From assembly GCA_018828825.1 (NCBI GenBank), contig JAHJUV010000041.1:1-20508 (forward strand): DNA of 20,508 nt, written 5' to 3'. The notes below the pieces were generated by a model. That model searched no databases. It was not told the origin of the DNA and saw only the letters and a list, made by a program, of their open reading frames with translations. Source of the stretch: Planctomycetota bacterium (lineage in GTDB: Bacteria; Planctomycetota; Phycisphaerae; Sedimentisphaerales; UBA12454). Made by a program: the position numbers and the translations under genes. Positions 7,904 to 15,461 of the stretch are shown here, one piece after another (position 1 is the stretch's first letter; each line of letters begins with the position of its first letter).

Positions 7904-7985
7904 ATCGCCCGTTACAGGTATGTCTGTATCCGGTTCGAGGCGGTGATTGACAACGTAATATTTTTTTAAATATTCTGGAGTTTGT

Positions 7986-9104
7986 ATGAAGGTTTATCTT
8001 TCCCGGCCGGACATAAACGAAGACGATATCAACGCAGTCGTTGAGGTGCTGAAAAGCCCTAATCTTTCCTTTGGACCCAAAATACCCGAATTTGAGGAGA
8101 AATTGGCTAAATATATAGGCAGGAAATACGCCGTTGCGGTCAATTCAGGCACAAGCGGTCTTTTTATGTGTCTCAAGGCTCTCGGCATAGGCAAAGGCGA
8201 TGAGGTGATAACCACGCCTTTTACGTTCATCGCCTCTACGACAAGCATACTGATGGTCGATGCGAAACCGGTATTCGTGGATATTGACCCGGTAAGTCTG
8301 AATATCGACCCCAAAAAAATCGAGGCGAAAATCAATGCAAAAACAAAGGCGATTCTGCCGGTAGCGGTTTTCGGCAATCCGACAGGGCTTGATGAAGTCT
8401 GGAAAATCGCGCAAAAGCATAATCTGCCGGTTATAGAGGACAGCTGCGAGGCTCTCGGCTCGGAACTCGGCGGCAAAAAGGTCGGAAACTTCGGAACGCT
8501 GAGCAACTTTGCCTTTTATCCCAATAAGCAGATGACGACGGGCGAAGGCGGAATGATTCTTACCGACGATGAGAATCTTGCCGATATATGCAAATCTTTT
8601 CGCAATCAGGGCCGCGGAAAAGGCGGCGGCTGGCTGGCCCACGAAAGATTAGGCTATAATTTCAGGATAAGCGATATCAATGCCGCTCTCGGAATCAGCC
8701 AGCTCGCAAGAATTGAACAATTCATTGGTAAACGCCAAAAAGTCGCCGAGATGTATCAGCAAATGCTGGCCGATGAGGCCAGAATAATTGTACCCAGGTC
8801 GCCGGACAAATGCAGGGTGAGCTGGTTCGTATTCGTTGTCAGGCTTAAAGAGCCGTACATTTCAAAACGGGACGCGATTTTAAACGCTATGCTCGCAGAG
8901 GGTATCCAGGTTAGTAATTATTTTCCGCCTGTAACGCTTCAGCCGTTTATGGTCGAACAATTCGGTTATAAAGACGGCGATTTCCCGATTTCCGACAGCG
9001 TGTGCAAAAGCACGATAGCTCTTCCGTTTTATAATAACCTGACTAAAGATGATGCTGCACTGGTATGTAAAACGCTGAAGAAATGCCTGGATAAAACCAT
9101 TTAG
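7986..9104 (+). CDS. DegT/DnrJ/EryC1/StrS family PLP-dependent aminotransferase
   Basis: This is a fold-type I aminotransferase of the family that installs amino groups on nucleotide-linked keto-sugars for lipopolysaccharide, capsule or glycan synthesis. The N-terminal part has VNSGTSGLFMCLKALGIGKGD, where PLP phosphate is bound. It continues with DEVITTPFTFIAS, IEDSCEALGSELGGKKVG and FYPNKQMTTGEGG, in which K181 is the PLP Schiff-base lysine. The RISDINAALGISQL segment is also typical. At 372 residues it is full length. The exact sugar substrate cannot be read from the sequence. GGAG at 7977-7980 is a good ribosome binding site for the ATG at 7986. The 3' end is only three bases from the convergent NusG-like gene, whose family often serves polysaccharide operons. 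Confidence 0.9.
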   Translation: MKVYLSRPDINEDDINAVVEVLKSPNLSFGPKIPEFEEKLAKYIGRKYAVAVNSGTSGLFMCLKALGIGKGDEVITTPFTFIASTTSILMVDAKPVFVDIDPVSLNIDPKKIEAKINAKTKAILPVAVFGNPTGLDEVWKIAQKHNLPVIEDSCEALGSELGGKKVGNFGTLSNFAFYPNKQMTTGEGGMILTDDENLADICKSFRNQGRGKGGGWLAHERLGYNFRISDINAALGISQLARIEQFIGKRQKVAEMYQQMLADEARIIVPRSPDKCRVSWFVFVVRLKEPYISKRDAILNAMLAEGIQVSNYFPPVTLQPFMVEQFGYKDGDFPISDSVCKSTIALPFYNNLTKDDAALVCKTLKKCLDKTI

Positions 9105-9107
9105 CAA

Positions 9108-9662
9108 TCAGCTCGTTTGAACTATTTCAAGCAGGGCGGAGTCTATCTCGAGACAAGTGGCCTTGCCGAGAATATCGACCTGAAGAATGAGCCGGGTCTT
9201 GCTTTGTTCGCTGACAACCAATCCCTCTACTCCCATAAGCGGCCCTGCGACGACCCTGCATTGCTGACCTGCTTTGATGTAGTCATACGGCGTAAGATTT
9301 TCGCCGGCCTGGAGGGCTTTTTCTATCGGCAAAAGCTCTGTAACCAAATGCTGCTGGTCTTTTACTGTCAGAAGCCCTGCGACCCGGTTTGTTTTAAGTA
9401 CTTCCAGCCTGTCGGTCTCATTTCCGCAGAAAAAGACGTATCCGCTAAACAAAGGCAGCATCGAACGGAAAACCCTGCGGCTTTTTTTATAGACTTTTTC
9501 GGTCAGGGGCAAAAAATAACTGATGTTTTTCTTATGCATCTGCCAGGCAAGTGCCTTTTCGTTTCTGCTTTTGGTATGCGCGACCCACCATGTGCCCTGA
9601 AAGTCTTGAACGCTCTTATCGGCCGGCCAGATTGTCGGGGGATTTTCTTCGGGTTTCAGCAT
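9108..9662 (-). CDS. NusG/RfaH-family transcription antiterminator paralogue
   Basis: This 184-residue protein has an NGN domain at about residues 24-105 (TWWVAHTKSRNEKALAWQMH, then FLPL and PLFSGYVFF) and a C-terminal KOW-type segment at ~129-158 (AGQQCRVVAGPLMGVEGLVV). The start, the aromatic-rich NGN and the short linker match specialised NusG paralogues (RfaH/UpxY/LoaP-like). These load on RNA polymerase at particular operons, commonly for polysaccharide or natural-product synthesis. It is not the housekeeping NusG, since no secE or ribosomal protein genes flank it. It is a single gene behind its own promoter, convergent with the sugar aminotransferase and downstream of manA. Which operon it controls is not visible. 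The ATG at 9662 coincides with the predicted transcription start. Confidence 0.85.
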   Translation of the reverse strand: MLKPEENPPTIWPADKSVQDFQGTWWVAHTKSRNEKALAWQMHKKNISYFLPLTEKVYKKSRRVFRSMLPLFSGYVFFCGNETDRLEVLKTNRVAGLLTVKDQQHLVTELLPIEKALQAGENLTPYDYIKAGQQCRVVAGPLMGVEGLVVSEQSKTRLILQVDILGKATCLEIDSALLEIVQTS

Positions 9663-9668
9663 TGATAT

Positions 9669-9697
9669 ATTGTATTAGGAATAGTTAAAACTGTCAA
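9669..9697 (-). promoter_or_regulatory. Strong promoter giving a leaderless NusG-like mRNA
   Basis: Read on the minus strand, TTGACA (9697-9692) and TACAAT (9674-9669) are separated by 17 bases. Exactly six bases (ATATCA) then precede the ATG at 9662. The expected transcription start is therefore the A of the start codon, giving a leaderless transcript. No Shine-Dalgarno sequence is present. Confidence 0.7.
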
Positions 9698-9699
9698 TG

Positions 9700-10644
9700 T
9701 TATTGAGTTACTGAAAGATACTCAGTATTACTGGCAAAAAGTATTTCTCCCTCAAACACCGCCGGCAGTAGAATCGTCTGTCCCTTTGCGAAATCGACAG
9801 AGTCGGAATCTTTTGAAATAATTTGTCCGCTGCCGCTGATGATGATAATTACTTTCATTGTTCCTTTGGTAATTTTTTCGCAAGTTCCGGCCTGTGCTGT
9901 GATTTTATCGATTTTGAAAAATTCGTTGTCAGCAAGTCTGCCTGATGTTGTTACGGGAAGGTCTTCTGCCTTTTGGTTGAAATTAATACTTTCGAGGGCC
10001 TGTTCGATATGAATCTGCCGGGGCTTGCCGTCCTGCAGTCTGTTCCAGTCGAATACCCTGAAGGTCGTATCCGATGGGGTTTGAATCTCAGCTATTAGAA
10101 TTCCGGTTCCGATTGCGTGAACCGTGCCAGCAGGAAGAAAATGACACTGGCCGGGCTTTACGGGAACTTTATTAAGAAGCTCGGCACAGGTGCCGCCCTT
10201 TATAGATTGTGCAAATTGCTCTTTTGTTATACCTGCTTTTAACCCCTTATAAATACAAGAGTTAGGTTCGGCACTGATTATGTACCAGCATTCGGTTTTG
10301 GGATGCCCCATTTTAAGTTTTTTGACTGCCTGATTGTCGGGATGAACCTGGACGCTCAGGATATCGGCGGCATCTATAAATTTTATAAGCAGTCCGAAAG
10401 GCGGCTGGTAATTTTTTTGTCCTGTGATTTGTTCGGAATATTTTAGCAGAAGTTCGGAAAGAGTCTTACCGGCAAATTCGCCGTTTGTGATTACGGTTTT
10501 ATCGTTCGGCAAATCAGCAAGTTCCCAGCTTTCACCGATTTTTTTTTCGGCTGGGAAATCTTTGCCGAGAATGTTGCGGAGTTTATACCCGCCCCAGATG
10601 AGTTCTTTATAAATCGGCTTAAATTTTAACGGATAAAAATTCAT
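9700..10644 (-). CDS. manA: Mannose-6-phosphate isomerase, class I
   Basis: This enzyme interconverts fructose-6-phosphate and mannose-6-phosphate, feeding GDP-mannose and mannosylated glycans. It is a zinc-dependent cupin. The N-terminal FKPIYKELIWGGYKL is typical of the short (~315-residue) bacterial class I form. The zinc ligands are visible as Q99 and H101 (SVQVHPDNQ), E118 (KTECWY) and H176 (PAGTVHAIG). TFRVFDWNR contains the conserved active-site arginine R196. A second, degenerate cupin lobe follows. The gene lies 27 bases downstream of the amidase gene on the same strand and may be co-transcribed with it, with only a weak GAGA ribosome binding site. Its proximity to the sugar aminotransferase and NusG-like gene suggests a glycan role, by inference. 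Confidence 0.92.
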   Translation of the reverse strand: MNFYPLKFKPIYKELIWGGYKLRNILGKDFPAEKKIGESWELADLPNDKTVITNGEFAGKTLSELLLKYSEQITGQKNYQPPFGLLIKFIDAADILSVQVHPDNQAVKKLKMGHPKTECWYIISAEPNSCIYKGLKAGITKEQFAQSIKGGTCAELLNKVPVKPGQCHFLPAGTVHAIGTGILIAEIQTPSDTTFRVFDWNRLQDGKPRQIHIEQALESINFNQKAEDLPVTTSGRLADNEFFKIDKITAQAGTCEKITKGTMKVIIIISGSGQIISKDSDSVDFAKGQTILLPAVFEGEILFASNTEYLSVTQ

Positions 10645-10671
10645 TCTAATTCTCTATACAGTCATAATTTT

Positions 10672-11628
10672 TTATCTGTTTTTGAAATAATCTGTTATGC
10701 CGCAAGCAATGGCATTGGCGAGGCGTTTTTGCATATCCTTGTTTTTAAGCTGTTTTGCTTCCCAGTAGTTCGATAAGTACCCAAGTTCTACAAGCACAGC
10801 AGGACACCGGGTATATTTCAGCACTCGAAAATCTGCTTTCCTGGTGCCGCGGCTTTTAATGCCTGTCTGCAGCATTTGTTTGTCGATTGAGCCGGCAAGA
10901 CTTTTTGAAGCCCAACTGGCGTTCCGGGCAACATAAAGCGTAAAGCCGTTTTTACTGCTCGTTGCGCAGGAATCCGCGTGAATGCTTACGAAAATATCGG
11001 CTCTGCTGCGGTTGGCGATTGCGGCACGTTCTTCAAGTTCAATAAATTTATCCGAATCACGCGTCATTATAACTTTATAACCTTTGTCGCGTAATATTTG
11101 TGTAACCTGCAGGGCAACATCCAGATTTACGGTTTTTTCATAAAAGCCATGAGTGCTGATAGCGCCGGGGTCTTTTCCGCCGTGGCCTGCGTCAATTACG
11201 ATAGTTTTTCCAGCAGATTTCCATGAGCTTTGGCCTGGCAGTTGGGATTTTGGTGCAGCTTCTACTTGTTTCTCTACAGCCGGCTTTATAAGTTTACTTT
11301 GTATTTCAGCCTCAACAGAGGAGCGGATATGAATCAGGCCGTCGATTTTTTTGATTTTCCCAACTGGTTCAAGATAGTCGTTGTTTACATAAATTTGGTC
11401 TAACTTCGGATAAATAGCTACGGTATTAATCGTATTACTGAGAACGATTTTTTTATTGGTTTCCTGTGATACAGTCATACCGAGTTTGCCCGCAAGATAA
11501 TAGATGCTGACCATTTCCTCATCGGCCAAGTATGGTCTGCCTGCTGTTCGCTGCGAAAGCCTCTGGCAGCCTGCCGCCGCAAATACTACAAAAACGAATA
11601 GCAAAACCAGAGAGGCATTTTTTCTCAT
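10672..11628 (-). CDS. Lipoprotein N-acetylmuramoyl-L-alanine amidase (Amidase_3)
   Basis: This is a zinc amidase that cleaves the amide between N-acetylmuramic acid and L-alanine in peptidoglycan. Residues 1-21 form a signal peptide with a lipobox-like AAGC, making C21 the probable lipidated residue. A ~75-residue domain follows (residues ~38-108) that resembles copper-amine-oxidase-N or AMIN-like wall-anchoring domains; this assignment is tentative. After a linker, the catalytic domain (141-318) has DAGHGGKDPG (H149), YEKTVNLD (E164), SIHAD (H217) and VELGYLSN (E281), so the three zinc ligands and the catalytic Glu are all present. The ATG at 11628 is supported by AAAGGGA seven bases upstream. 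It is probably envelope-associated and acts in cell separation or wall turnover. Confidence 0.92.
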   Translation of the reverse strand: MRKNASLVLLFVFVVFAAAGCQRLSQRTAGRPYLADEEMVSIYYLAGKLGMTVSQETNKKIVLSNTINTVAIYPKLDQIYVNNDYLEPVGKIKKIDGLIHIRSSVEAEIQSKLIKPAVEKQVEAAPKSQLPGQSSWKSAGKTIVIDAGHGGKDPGAISTHGFYEKTVNLDVALQVTQILRDKGYKVIMTRDSDKFIELEERAAIANRSRADIFVSIHADSCATSSKNGFTLYVARNASWASKSLAGSIDKQMLQTGIKSRGTRKADFRVLKYTRCPAVLVELGYLSNYWEAKQLKNKDMQKRLANAIACGITDYFKNR

Positions 11629-11654
11629 TTTTGTCCCTTTAAACTCATTTCTTA

Positions 11655-11683
11655 TCTATAGTTATCGTCTTTTTAGACTTCAA
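11655..11683 (-). promoter_or_regulatory. Candidate promoter for the amidase-manA unit
   Basis: On the minus strand, TTGAAG (11683-11678) and TATAGA (11660-11655) are 17 bases apart. Transcription would start near 11648, upstream of the AAAGGGA ribosome binding site. Each box matches the consensus at only four of six positions. Confidence 0.4.
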
Positions 11684-11729
11684 AACATCATTTTTATGAA
11701 TGTCTGGGTTTTTTGCAATAAAAGAATTG

Positions 11730-12764
11730 CTATAAAAGTCCCGAATCATTCTGCTGTTTTGCCCCTTTAGGCTCCATGCCGAGGTGTTTGCAGGCATGGT
11801 CGGTTATTTCTCTGCCGCGGTTTGTTCTGCGGACAAAACCTATCTGCAATAAATACGGCTCGACAACGTCCTCAAGGGTGTCTTTTTCCTCACCCAGCGT
11901 AGCCGCAAGAGCTTCGATACCCGCCGGCCCGCCGTTATATACGTTTGCCAGCGCCCTTAAAAACGACCTGTCAAGCTCGTCAAGGCCAAGCTTGTCAATC
12001 TGCTCCATCTTCAATGCGTTTGTAACCACATCATCGGTCAATTTTCCTTTGCCTTTTACCTGTGCGTAATCGCGGACCCTTTTTAAAAGCCTGTTTGCAA
12101 TTCGAGGCGTGCCTCTACTTCGCGAGGCGATAAGGTCAAGCGTCCCATCCTGGCAGGCGAGATTTAAGAGCTTGGCCGACCGCGACAATATCTGCGCAAG
12201 TTCGCCGTTGCTGTAAAATTCCAAATGATACAACATACCGAACCTGCCGCGTAATGGTGCGCTTAAAAGACCTGCCCTTGTCGTTGCGCCGATAAGGGTG
12301 AACCGCTTCAGCGGGAAATTGATGGTCTTTGCGTGAAGTCCGCTATCGACCGTAAAATCGACCCGGAAATCCTCCATCGCCGGATATATGAATTCCTCAA
12401 CAGGCGTGCTTAACCGGTGGATTTCATCGACAAACAGAATATCGCCTGTATTAACGTTGCTCAAAAGTCCCATTACATCACCTTGCTTGACGAGGGCCGG
12501 GCCTGAGGTGGTCTTTATTCTTGAGCCCATTTCGTTGGCGATTACGTGGGCGAGAGTTGTTTTTCCGAGCCCCGGCGGGCCGTAAAACAGGATATGCTCC
12601 AGCGGCTCACCCCTTTTTTTCGCCGCGGTAATAGCGATGGACAGTTTTTCTTTCACGCTTTGCTGGCCGATACATTCCGCAAAAGTCGTTGGCCGCAGCG
12701 AAGCGTTGAAATTCTCTTCCTGTTCGTTCGTCGAGTCAGAATTCAGGACCCTGTCTATTGCCAT
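11730..12764 (-). CDS. ruvB: Holliday junction branch migration ATPase RuvB
   Basis: RuvB is the AAA+ hexameric motor that drives branch migration of Holliday junctions with RuvA. The 344-residue protein has Walker A GPPGLGKTT (K68), Walker B FVDEIH (D113), sensor 1 in TLIGATTRAG, and PLRGRFG carrying the arginine-finger region. A C-terminal winged helix follows, with PYLLQIGFVRRTNRGREIT. The start is ATG at 12764, three bases after the ruvA stop, so translation is likely coupled. The order ruvC-ruvA-ruvB is the common bacterial one. The stop is a TAG at 11730-11732, and no clear intrinsic terminator follows before the amidase promoter candidate. Confidence 0.97.
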   Translation of the reverse strand: MAIDRVLNSDSTNEQEENFNASLRPTTFAECIGQQSVKEKLSIAITAAKKRGEPLEHILFYGPPGLGKTTLAHVIANEMGSRIKTTSGPALVKQGDVMGLLSNVNTGDILFVDEIHRLSTPVEEFIYPAMEDFRVDFTVDSGLHAKTINFPLKRFTLIGATTRAGLLSAPLRGRFGMLYHLEFYSNGELAQILSRSAKLLNLACQDGTLDLIASRSRGTPRIANRLLKRVRDYAQVKGKGKLTDDVVTNALKMEQIDKLGLDELDRSFLRALANVYNGGPAGIEALAATLGEEKDTLEDVVEPYLLQIGFVRRTNRGREITDHACKHLGMEPKGAKQQNDSGLL

Positions 12765-12767
12765 CCT

Positions 12768-13400
12768 TTAAACCTCAATTCCCTGTTTTATTCTGTAAAC
12801 CAGCGGCACAAGTCCTTCGGCGGTTTTAATCTGTGGATGTTTCCTGCACGCAATATTTATAAGTTCAGCCGCTTCATTTCGTTTTTCGCCCCATGCGATA
12901 AGAATTTCAAGGGCCTCAATCTGGAAACCTGCGAATGTCGATTCATGGCTTGTTTTTGCAGGTTCGGCGCCGATGGCAAAAGTGGTCAGTTTGCCTTTGA
13001 GTTCCGCGATTATGTGCTGGGCGAGCCTTTTGCCGATGCCCGGCAGTGCGGTCAGCGTTTTTTCATCGCCGCTTTCGACAGCCGCCGCTACGGTCGCTAT
13101 CGGCAGGGCGAGCGACTTTAGGCCTTTCTTAATGCCGATGCCTTTTACGCTCGTGTATCTTTTGAAAAAGTCTCTTTCGCCGCTGTTTACAAACCCAATC
13201 ATTTGCGGCACAAGATTTCCGCCTGCCATATTGCCTTCGTAATATTCCATCGTGCACAGCGTAATATCCTGGCCAATCCTGCCGGCCAGCAAAGATGCGA
13301 GATAACCGGGCAAAAGTATCTCGTAGCAAATTTGTCCGACCCGGACAAGTGCCGAATCATTGCCAAGGCTAACGAGATTTCCTTCTATTTGTGCTATCAT
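12768..13400 (-). CDS. ruvA: Holliday junction DNA-binding protein RuvA
   Basis: RuvA forms tetramers that hold the four-way junction and recruit RuvB. The 210-residue sequence begins with the OB-fold domain (MIAQIEGNLVSLGNDSALVRV). Two helix-hairpin-helix motifs follow (SVKGIGIKK and ALPGIGKRLAQHIIAELKGK), and it ends with the RuvB-binding three-helix domain (~155-210). The stretch YYEGNMAGGNLVPQMIGF is slightly longer than the usual acidic-pin region (VREDA..LYGF type). The ATG at 13400 has no Shine-Dalgarno sequence; a REP-like palindrome occupies the 39-base gap after ruvC. Coupling to ruvC is therefore less direct than the ruvA-ruvB junction. Confidence 0.95.
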   Translation of the reverse strand: MIAQIEGNLVSLGNDSALVRVGQICYEILLPGYLASLLAGRIGQDITLCTMEYYEGNMAGGNLVPQMIGFVNSGERDFFKRYTSVKGIGIKKGLKSLALPIATVAAAVESGDEKTLTALPGIGKRLAQHIIAELKGKLTTFAIGAEPAKTSHESTFAGFQIEALEILIAWGEKRNEAAELINIACRKHPQIKTAEGLVPLVYRIKQGIEV

Positions 13401-13406
13401 ACTATA

Positions 13407-13438
13407 GTCATTGCGAGGCCGTCAGGCCGCGGCAATCT
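13407..13438. repeat. REP-like palindrome in the ruvC-ruvA gap
   Basis: ATTGCGAGGCC (13410-13420), loop GTCA, and GGCCGCGGCAAT (13425-13436) form an imperfect hairpin with one A/G mismatch and one bulged G. The outer sequences GTCATTGCGAGG and GCAATCT resemble the ends of REP-like elements scattered in many bacterial genomes (from memory, not searched). It fills nearly all of the gap between ruvC and ruvA. Confidence 0.6.
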
Positions 13439-13439
13439 T

Positions 13440-13910
13440 TTAAATCGTATTTGCACAGCAAAGCGCAGCCGCAATGGCATCAGCCACGTCCGCTGGCTCA
13501 GGCACTTTCGCAAGGCCGAGCAGGCTTTTTATGCTCCGTTGCATTTGCAGCTTCGAGGCTCTGCCGTTGCCCGTCAGCGATTTTTTAATTTTTGTCGCCG
13601 CAAAGCTTTTTACATCTATGCCGTTTTCACAGGCTGCCGCAAGTATAACACCTCTTGCGTGTCCCATCAAGATTGAGGTTTTCGGATGGGTATAATGCGA
13701 ATACAAGTCTTCAACCGCCATACAGGCAGGATTGAATTTATCGAGCAGTGAATTTATGTCCTGTGCTATCTGCATTAATCTTTTCTCAATCGGTTTTTTT
13801 GAGTCGGTTTTGCAGATGCCTGCCTCAAGAAGCTTTGTTTGGTTCCTGTCGGCTTCAATCACGGCATATCCGCAAATCTGTAGTCCGGGGTCAATGCCGA
13901 GAATCTTCAT
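13440..13910 (-). CDS. ruvC: Crossover junction endodeoxyribonuclease RuvC
   Basis: RuvC is a dimeric metal-dependent nuclease that resolves Holliday junctions after RuvAB branch migration. The 156-residue protein has the RNase H-like fold with catalytic acids D7 (GIDPGLQICG), E67 (AVEDLY), D141 and D144 (PADVADAIAAAL), matching the four acids of E. coli RuvC. It also has HARGV and the basic loop KKSLTGNGRASKLQM. It ends shortly after the last catalytic helix, without a longer tail, as in many bacterial RuvC proteins. The ATG at 13910 follows GGAAGG with a six-base spacer. That ribosome binding site and the first two bases of the start codon form one arm of a long inverted repeat reaching back to the cysS stop. 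Confidence 0.96.
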   Translation of the reverse strand: MKILGIDPGLQICGYAVIEADRNQTKLLEAGICKTDSKKPIEKRLMQIAQDINSLLDKFNPACMAVEDLYSHYTHPKTSILMGHARGVILAAACENGIDVKSFAATKIKKSLTGNGRASKLQMQRSIKSLLGLAKVPEPADVADAIAAALCCANTI

Positions 13911-14019
13911 CCCGCACCTTCCAAGTATTCAAAAATCATTTTTTGAAAAAGGTAAAAGAATAATAGCTTATGTATAGAATTTACTAAAGAAAAATATGAA
14001 TAAAAGGAAGGTGCGGGAT
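13909..14019. repeat. Inverted repeat enclosing the cysS-ruvC gap
   Basis: ATCCCGCACCTTCC at 13909-13922 is the exact reverse complement of GGAAGGTGCGGGAT at 14006-14019. After three mismatches the pairing resumes for six bases (TATTCA 13926-13931 with TGAATA 13997-14002). The enclosed loop is very A+T-rich and contains a small CAAAAA/TTTTTG hairpin (13930-13945). No ORF of note lies inside. It could be a miniature mobile element or a regulatory RNA stem covering the ruvC start. Confidence 0.75.
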
Positions 14020-14022
14020 TCA

Positions 14023-15453
14023 TTAAGCGTTCTCCCCGCGTTTTATCCTGTACCCGCCGCCGGGAATATCTTCAACAATCCAGCCCTGGGCCAAAATCTC
14101 AGCCCGCACGGCATCGGCCGCTTTCCAATCCTTATTAAGCTTTGCCGCTTTTCTTTTCTCGGCAAGTTCGATTATATTAGCCGGCACCTCATTATCGTCT
14201 GCTTCCAGAACGCCGAGTACCGAATCAATTTTATTTATGGTATCCAGCAGGGCAGCAGCTTCTGTCGAATTCATATCGTCGGTTTTGTTAACCTGGCGTA
14301 TGAAATCGAAACATACGGCCAGGGCTTTTGATATATTTAAATCGTCGGAAAGTGCCGCGTCGAATTCCGTCAGGCAATTAGCGGCCAAATCTTGCAGTTG
14401 CTCTCTGATTTCGCCTTGCTTGCCGGTTTTGCCCAAATCCGTTAGTCTCAAAACGCATTGCTGTATTTTATCTATTGCCTGTGCGGCGGCCTTGAGCCCG
14501 TCAAAGGTAAAATTATAGTTTTGCCTGTAATGCGAGGAGATAAGGGCGTATCGTATAGCGTTTTTCCTGAAACCTTTTTCGATGAGTTCCGGTATCGTGT
14601 AAAGATTGCCCTTGGATTTGGACATTTTTTCGCCGTCGAACAATAGAAACCGCGTATGCAGCCAGTAATGGACAAACTTTTTCCCGCTTGCCGCTTCCGA
14701 TTGCGCGATTTCACATTCGTGATGCGGAAATATGTTATCTTCTCCGCCGGTATGAATATCAAATTCCGCACCGAGATACTTCGAGCTCATCGCCGAGCAT
14801 TCGATATGCCAGCCGGGGAATCCTTTGCCCCAGGGGCTGTCCCACTGCTGAAGATGTTTTGGGTCGTGCTTCCAGAGGGCGAAATCCTGCGGATTTTTCT
14901 TTTCCTGATTAATTTCAATTCTCGCACCGGCATTTAAATCGTTCAGTGTATTGCCGGAAAGCTGCCCGTAATTAGCGAACTTCGTAACATCGTAATAAAC
15001 GTTATTTTCGACAACATAGGCATAGCCTTTGTCGATGAGAATTTTGACCATATCAATCATTTCCTTGATATGCTCTGTCGCTTTTGGATATTTGTCGGGA
15101 GGTTTTATATTGAGCAGTTTGCTTGCCTGCAGAAACGAATCCGTATAAAATTTTGCGATTTCCAGAGGGTCTTTTTTTTGCTTCCGGGCCGTCTCCTCGA
15201 GTTTGTCTGCTCCTTCATCAGCGTCATCAACGAGATGCCCGACATCGGTTATGTTCATAATATGCGTAACTTTAAAGCCTTTGAACTCGAAAAATCGCTT
15301 CAGTAAATCCGCAACGAGAAAGCTTCTGAAATTTCCTATATGCGGATGCGAATACACCGTCGGCCCGCAGCTGTACATCCCGACACGGCCTTTTTGAAGA
15401 GGCTCAAATATCTCTGTTTTTCGAGTTAGAGTATTATAAAGTTTTAAATCCAT
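14023..15453 (-). CDS. cysS: Cysteine--tRNA ligase
   Basis: This is a class I synthetase that charges tRNA-Cys. The 476-residue protein has the nucleotide-binding signature HPHIGN (36-41) after SCGPTVY and the KMSKS motif at 277-281 (GEKMSKSKGN). Zinc ligands for cysteine selection are C29, C220 (WHIECSAM), H245 and E249 (FPHHECEIAQS). A helical C-terminal anticodon-binding region follows and ends with ILAQGWIVEDIPGGGYRIKRG, the usual CysRS finish. The ATG at 15453 lies nine bases from the inner edge of the left cassette repeat (15462). No convincing promoter or ribosome binding site is visible upstream. In the ancestral order it probably followed ispF directly. Confidence 0.97.
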   Translation of the reverse strand: MDLKLYNTLTRKTEIFEPLQKGRVGMYSCGPTVYSHPHIGNFRSFLVADLLKRFFEFKGFKVTHIMNITDVGHLVDDADEGADKLEETARKQKKDPLEIAKFYTDSFLQASKLLNIKPPDKYPKATEHIKEMIDMVKILIDKGYAYVVENNVYYDVTKFANYGQLSGNTLNDLNAGARIEINQEKKNPQDFALWKHDPKHLQQWDSPWGKGFPGWHIECSAMSSKYLGAEFDIHTGGEDNIFPHHECEIAQSEAASGKKFVHYWLHTRFLLFDGEKMSKSKGNLYTIPELIEKGFRKNAIRYALISSHYRQNYNFTFDGLKAAAQAIDKIQQCVLRLTDLGKTGKQGEIREQLQDLAANCLTEFDAALSDDLNISKALAVCFDFIRQVNKTDDMNSTEAAALLDTINKIDSVLGVLEADDNEVPANIIELAEKRKAAKLNKDWKAADAVRAEILAQGWIVEDIPGGGYRIKRGENA

Positions 15454-15461
15454 TTATTTTT

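Noticed and set aside
7957..7974. A/T palindrome upstream of the aminotransferase gene as an operator
   Set aside because: The pairing is only AATATTT/AAATATT around a T run, which is expected by chance in A+T-rich leader DNA.
7947..7976. TTGACA at 7947-7952 as part of an aminotransferase promoter
   Set aside because: No good -10 box lies at 16-18 bases (best is TATTCT at 18), and the implied start would fall after the GGAG ribosome binding site.
9117..9665. 182-codon open frame on the plus strand
   Set aside because: Covers the same bases as the NusG-like gene on the minus strand, which has coherent NGN and KOW domains and a consensus promoter; the plus-strand product has no recognisable features.
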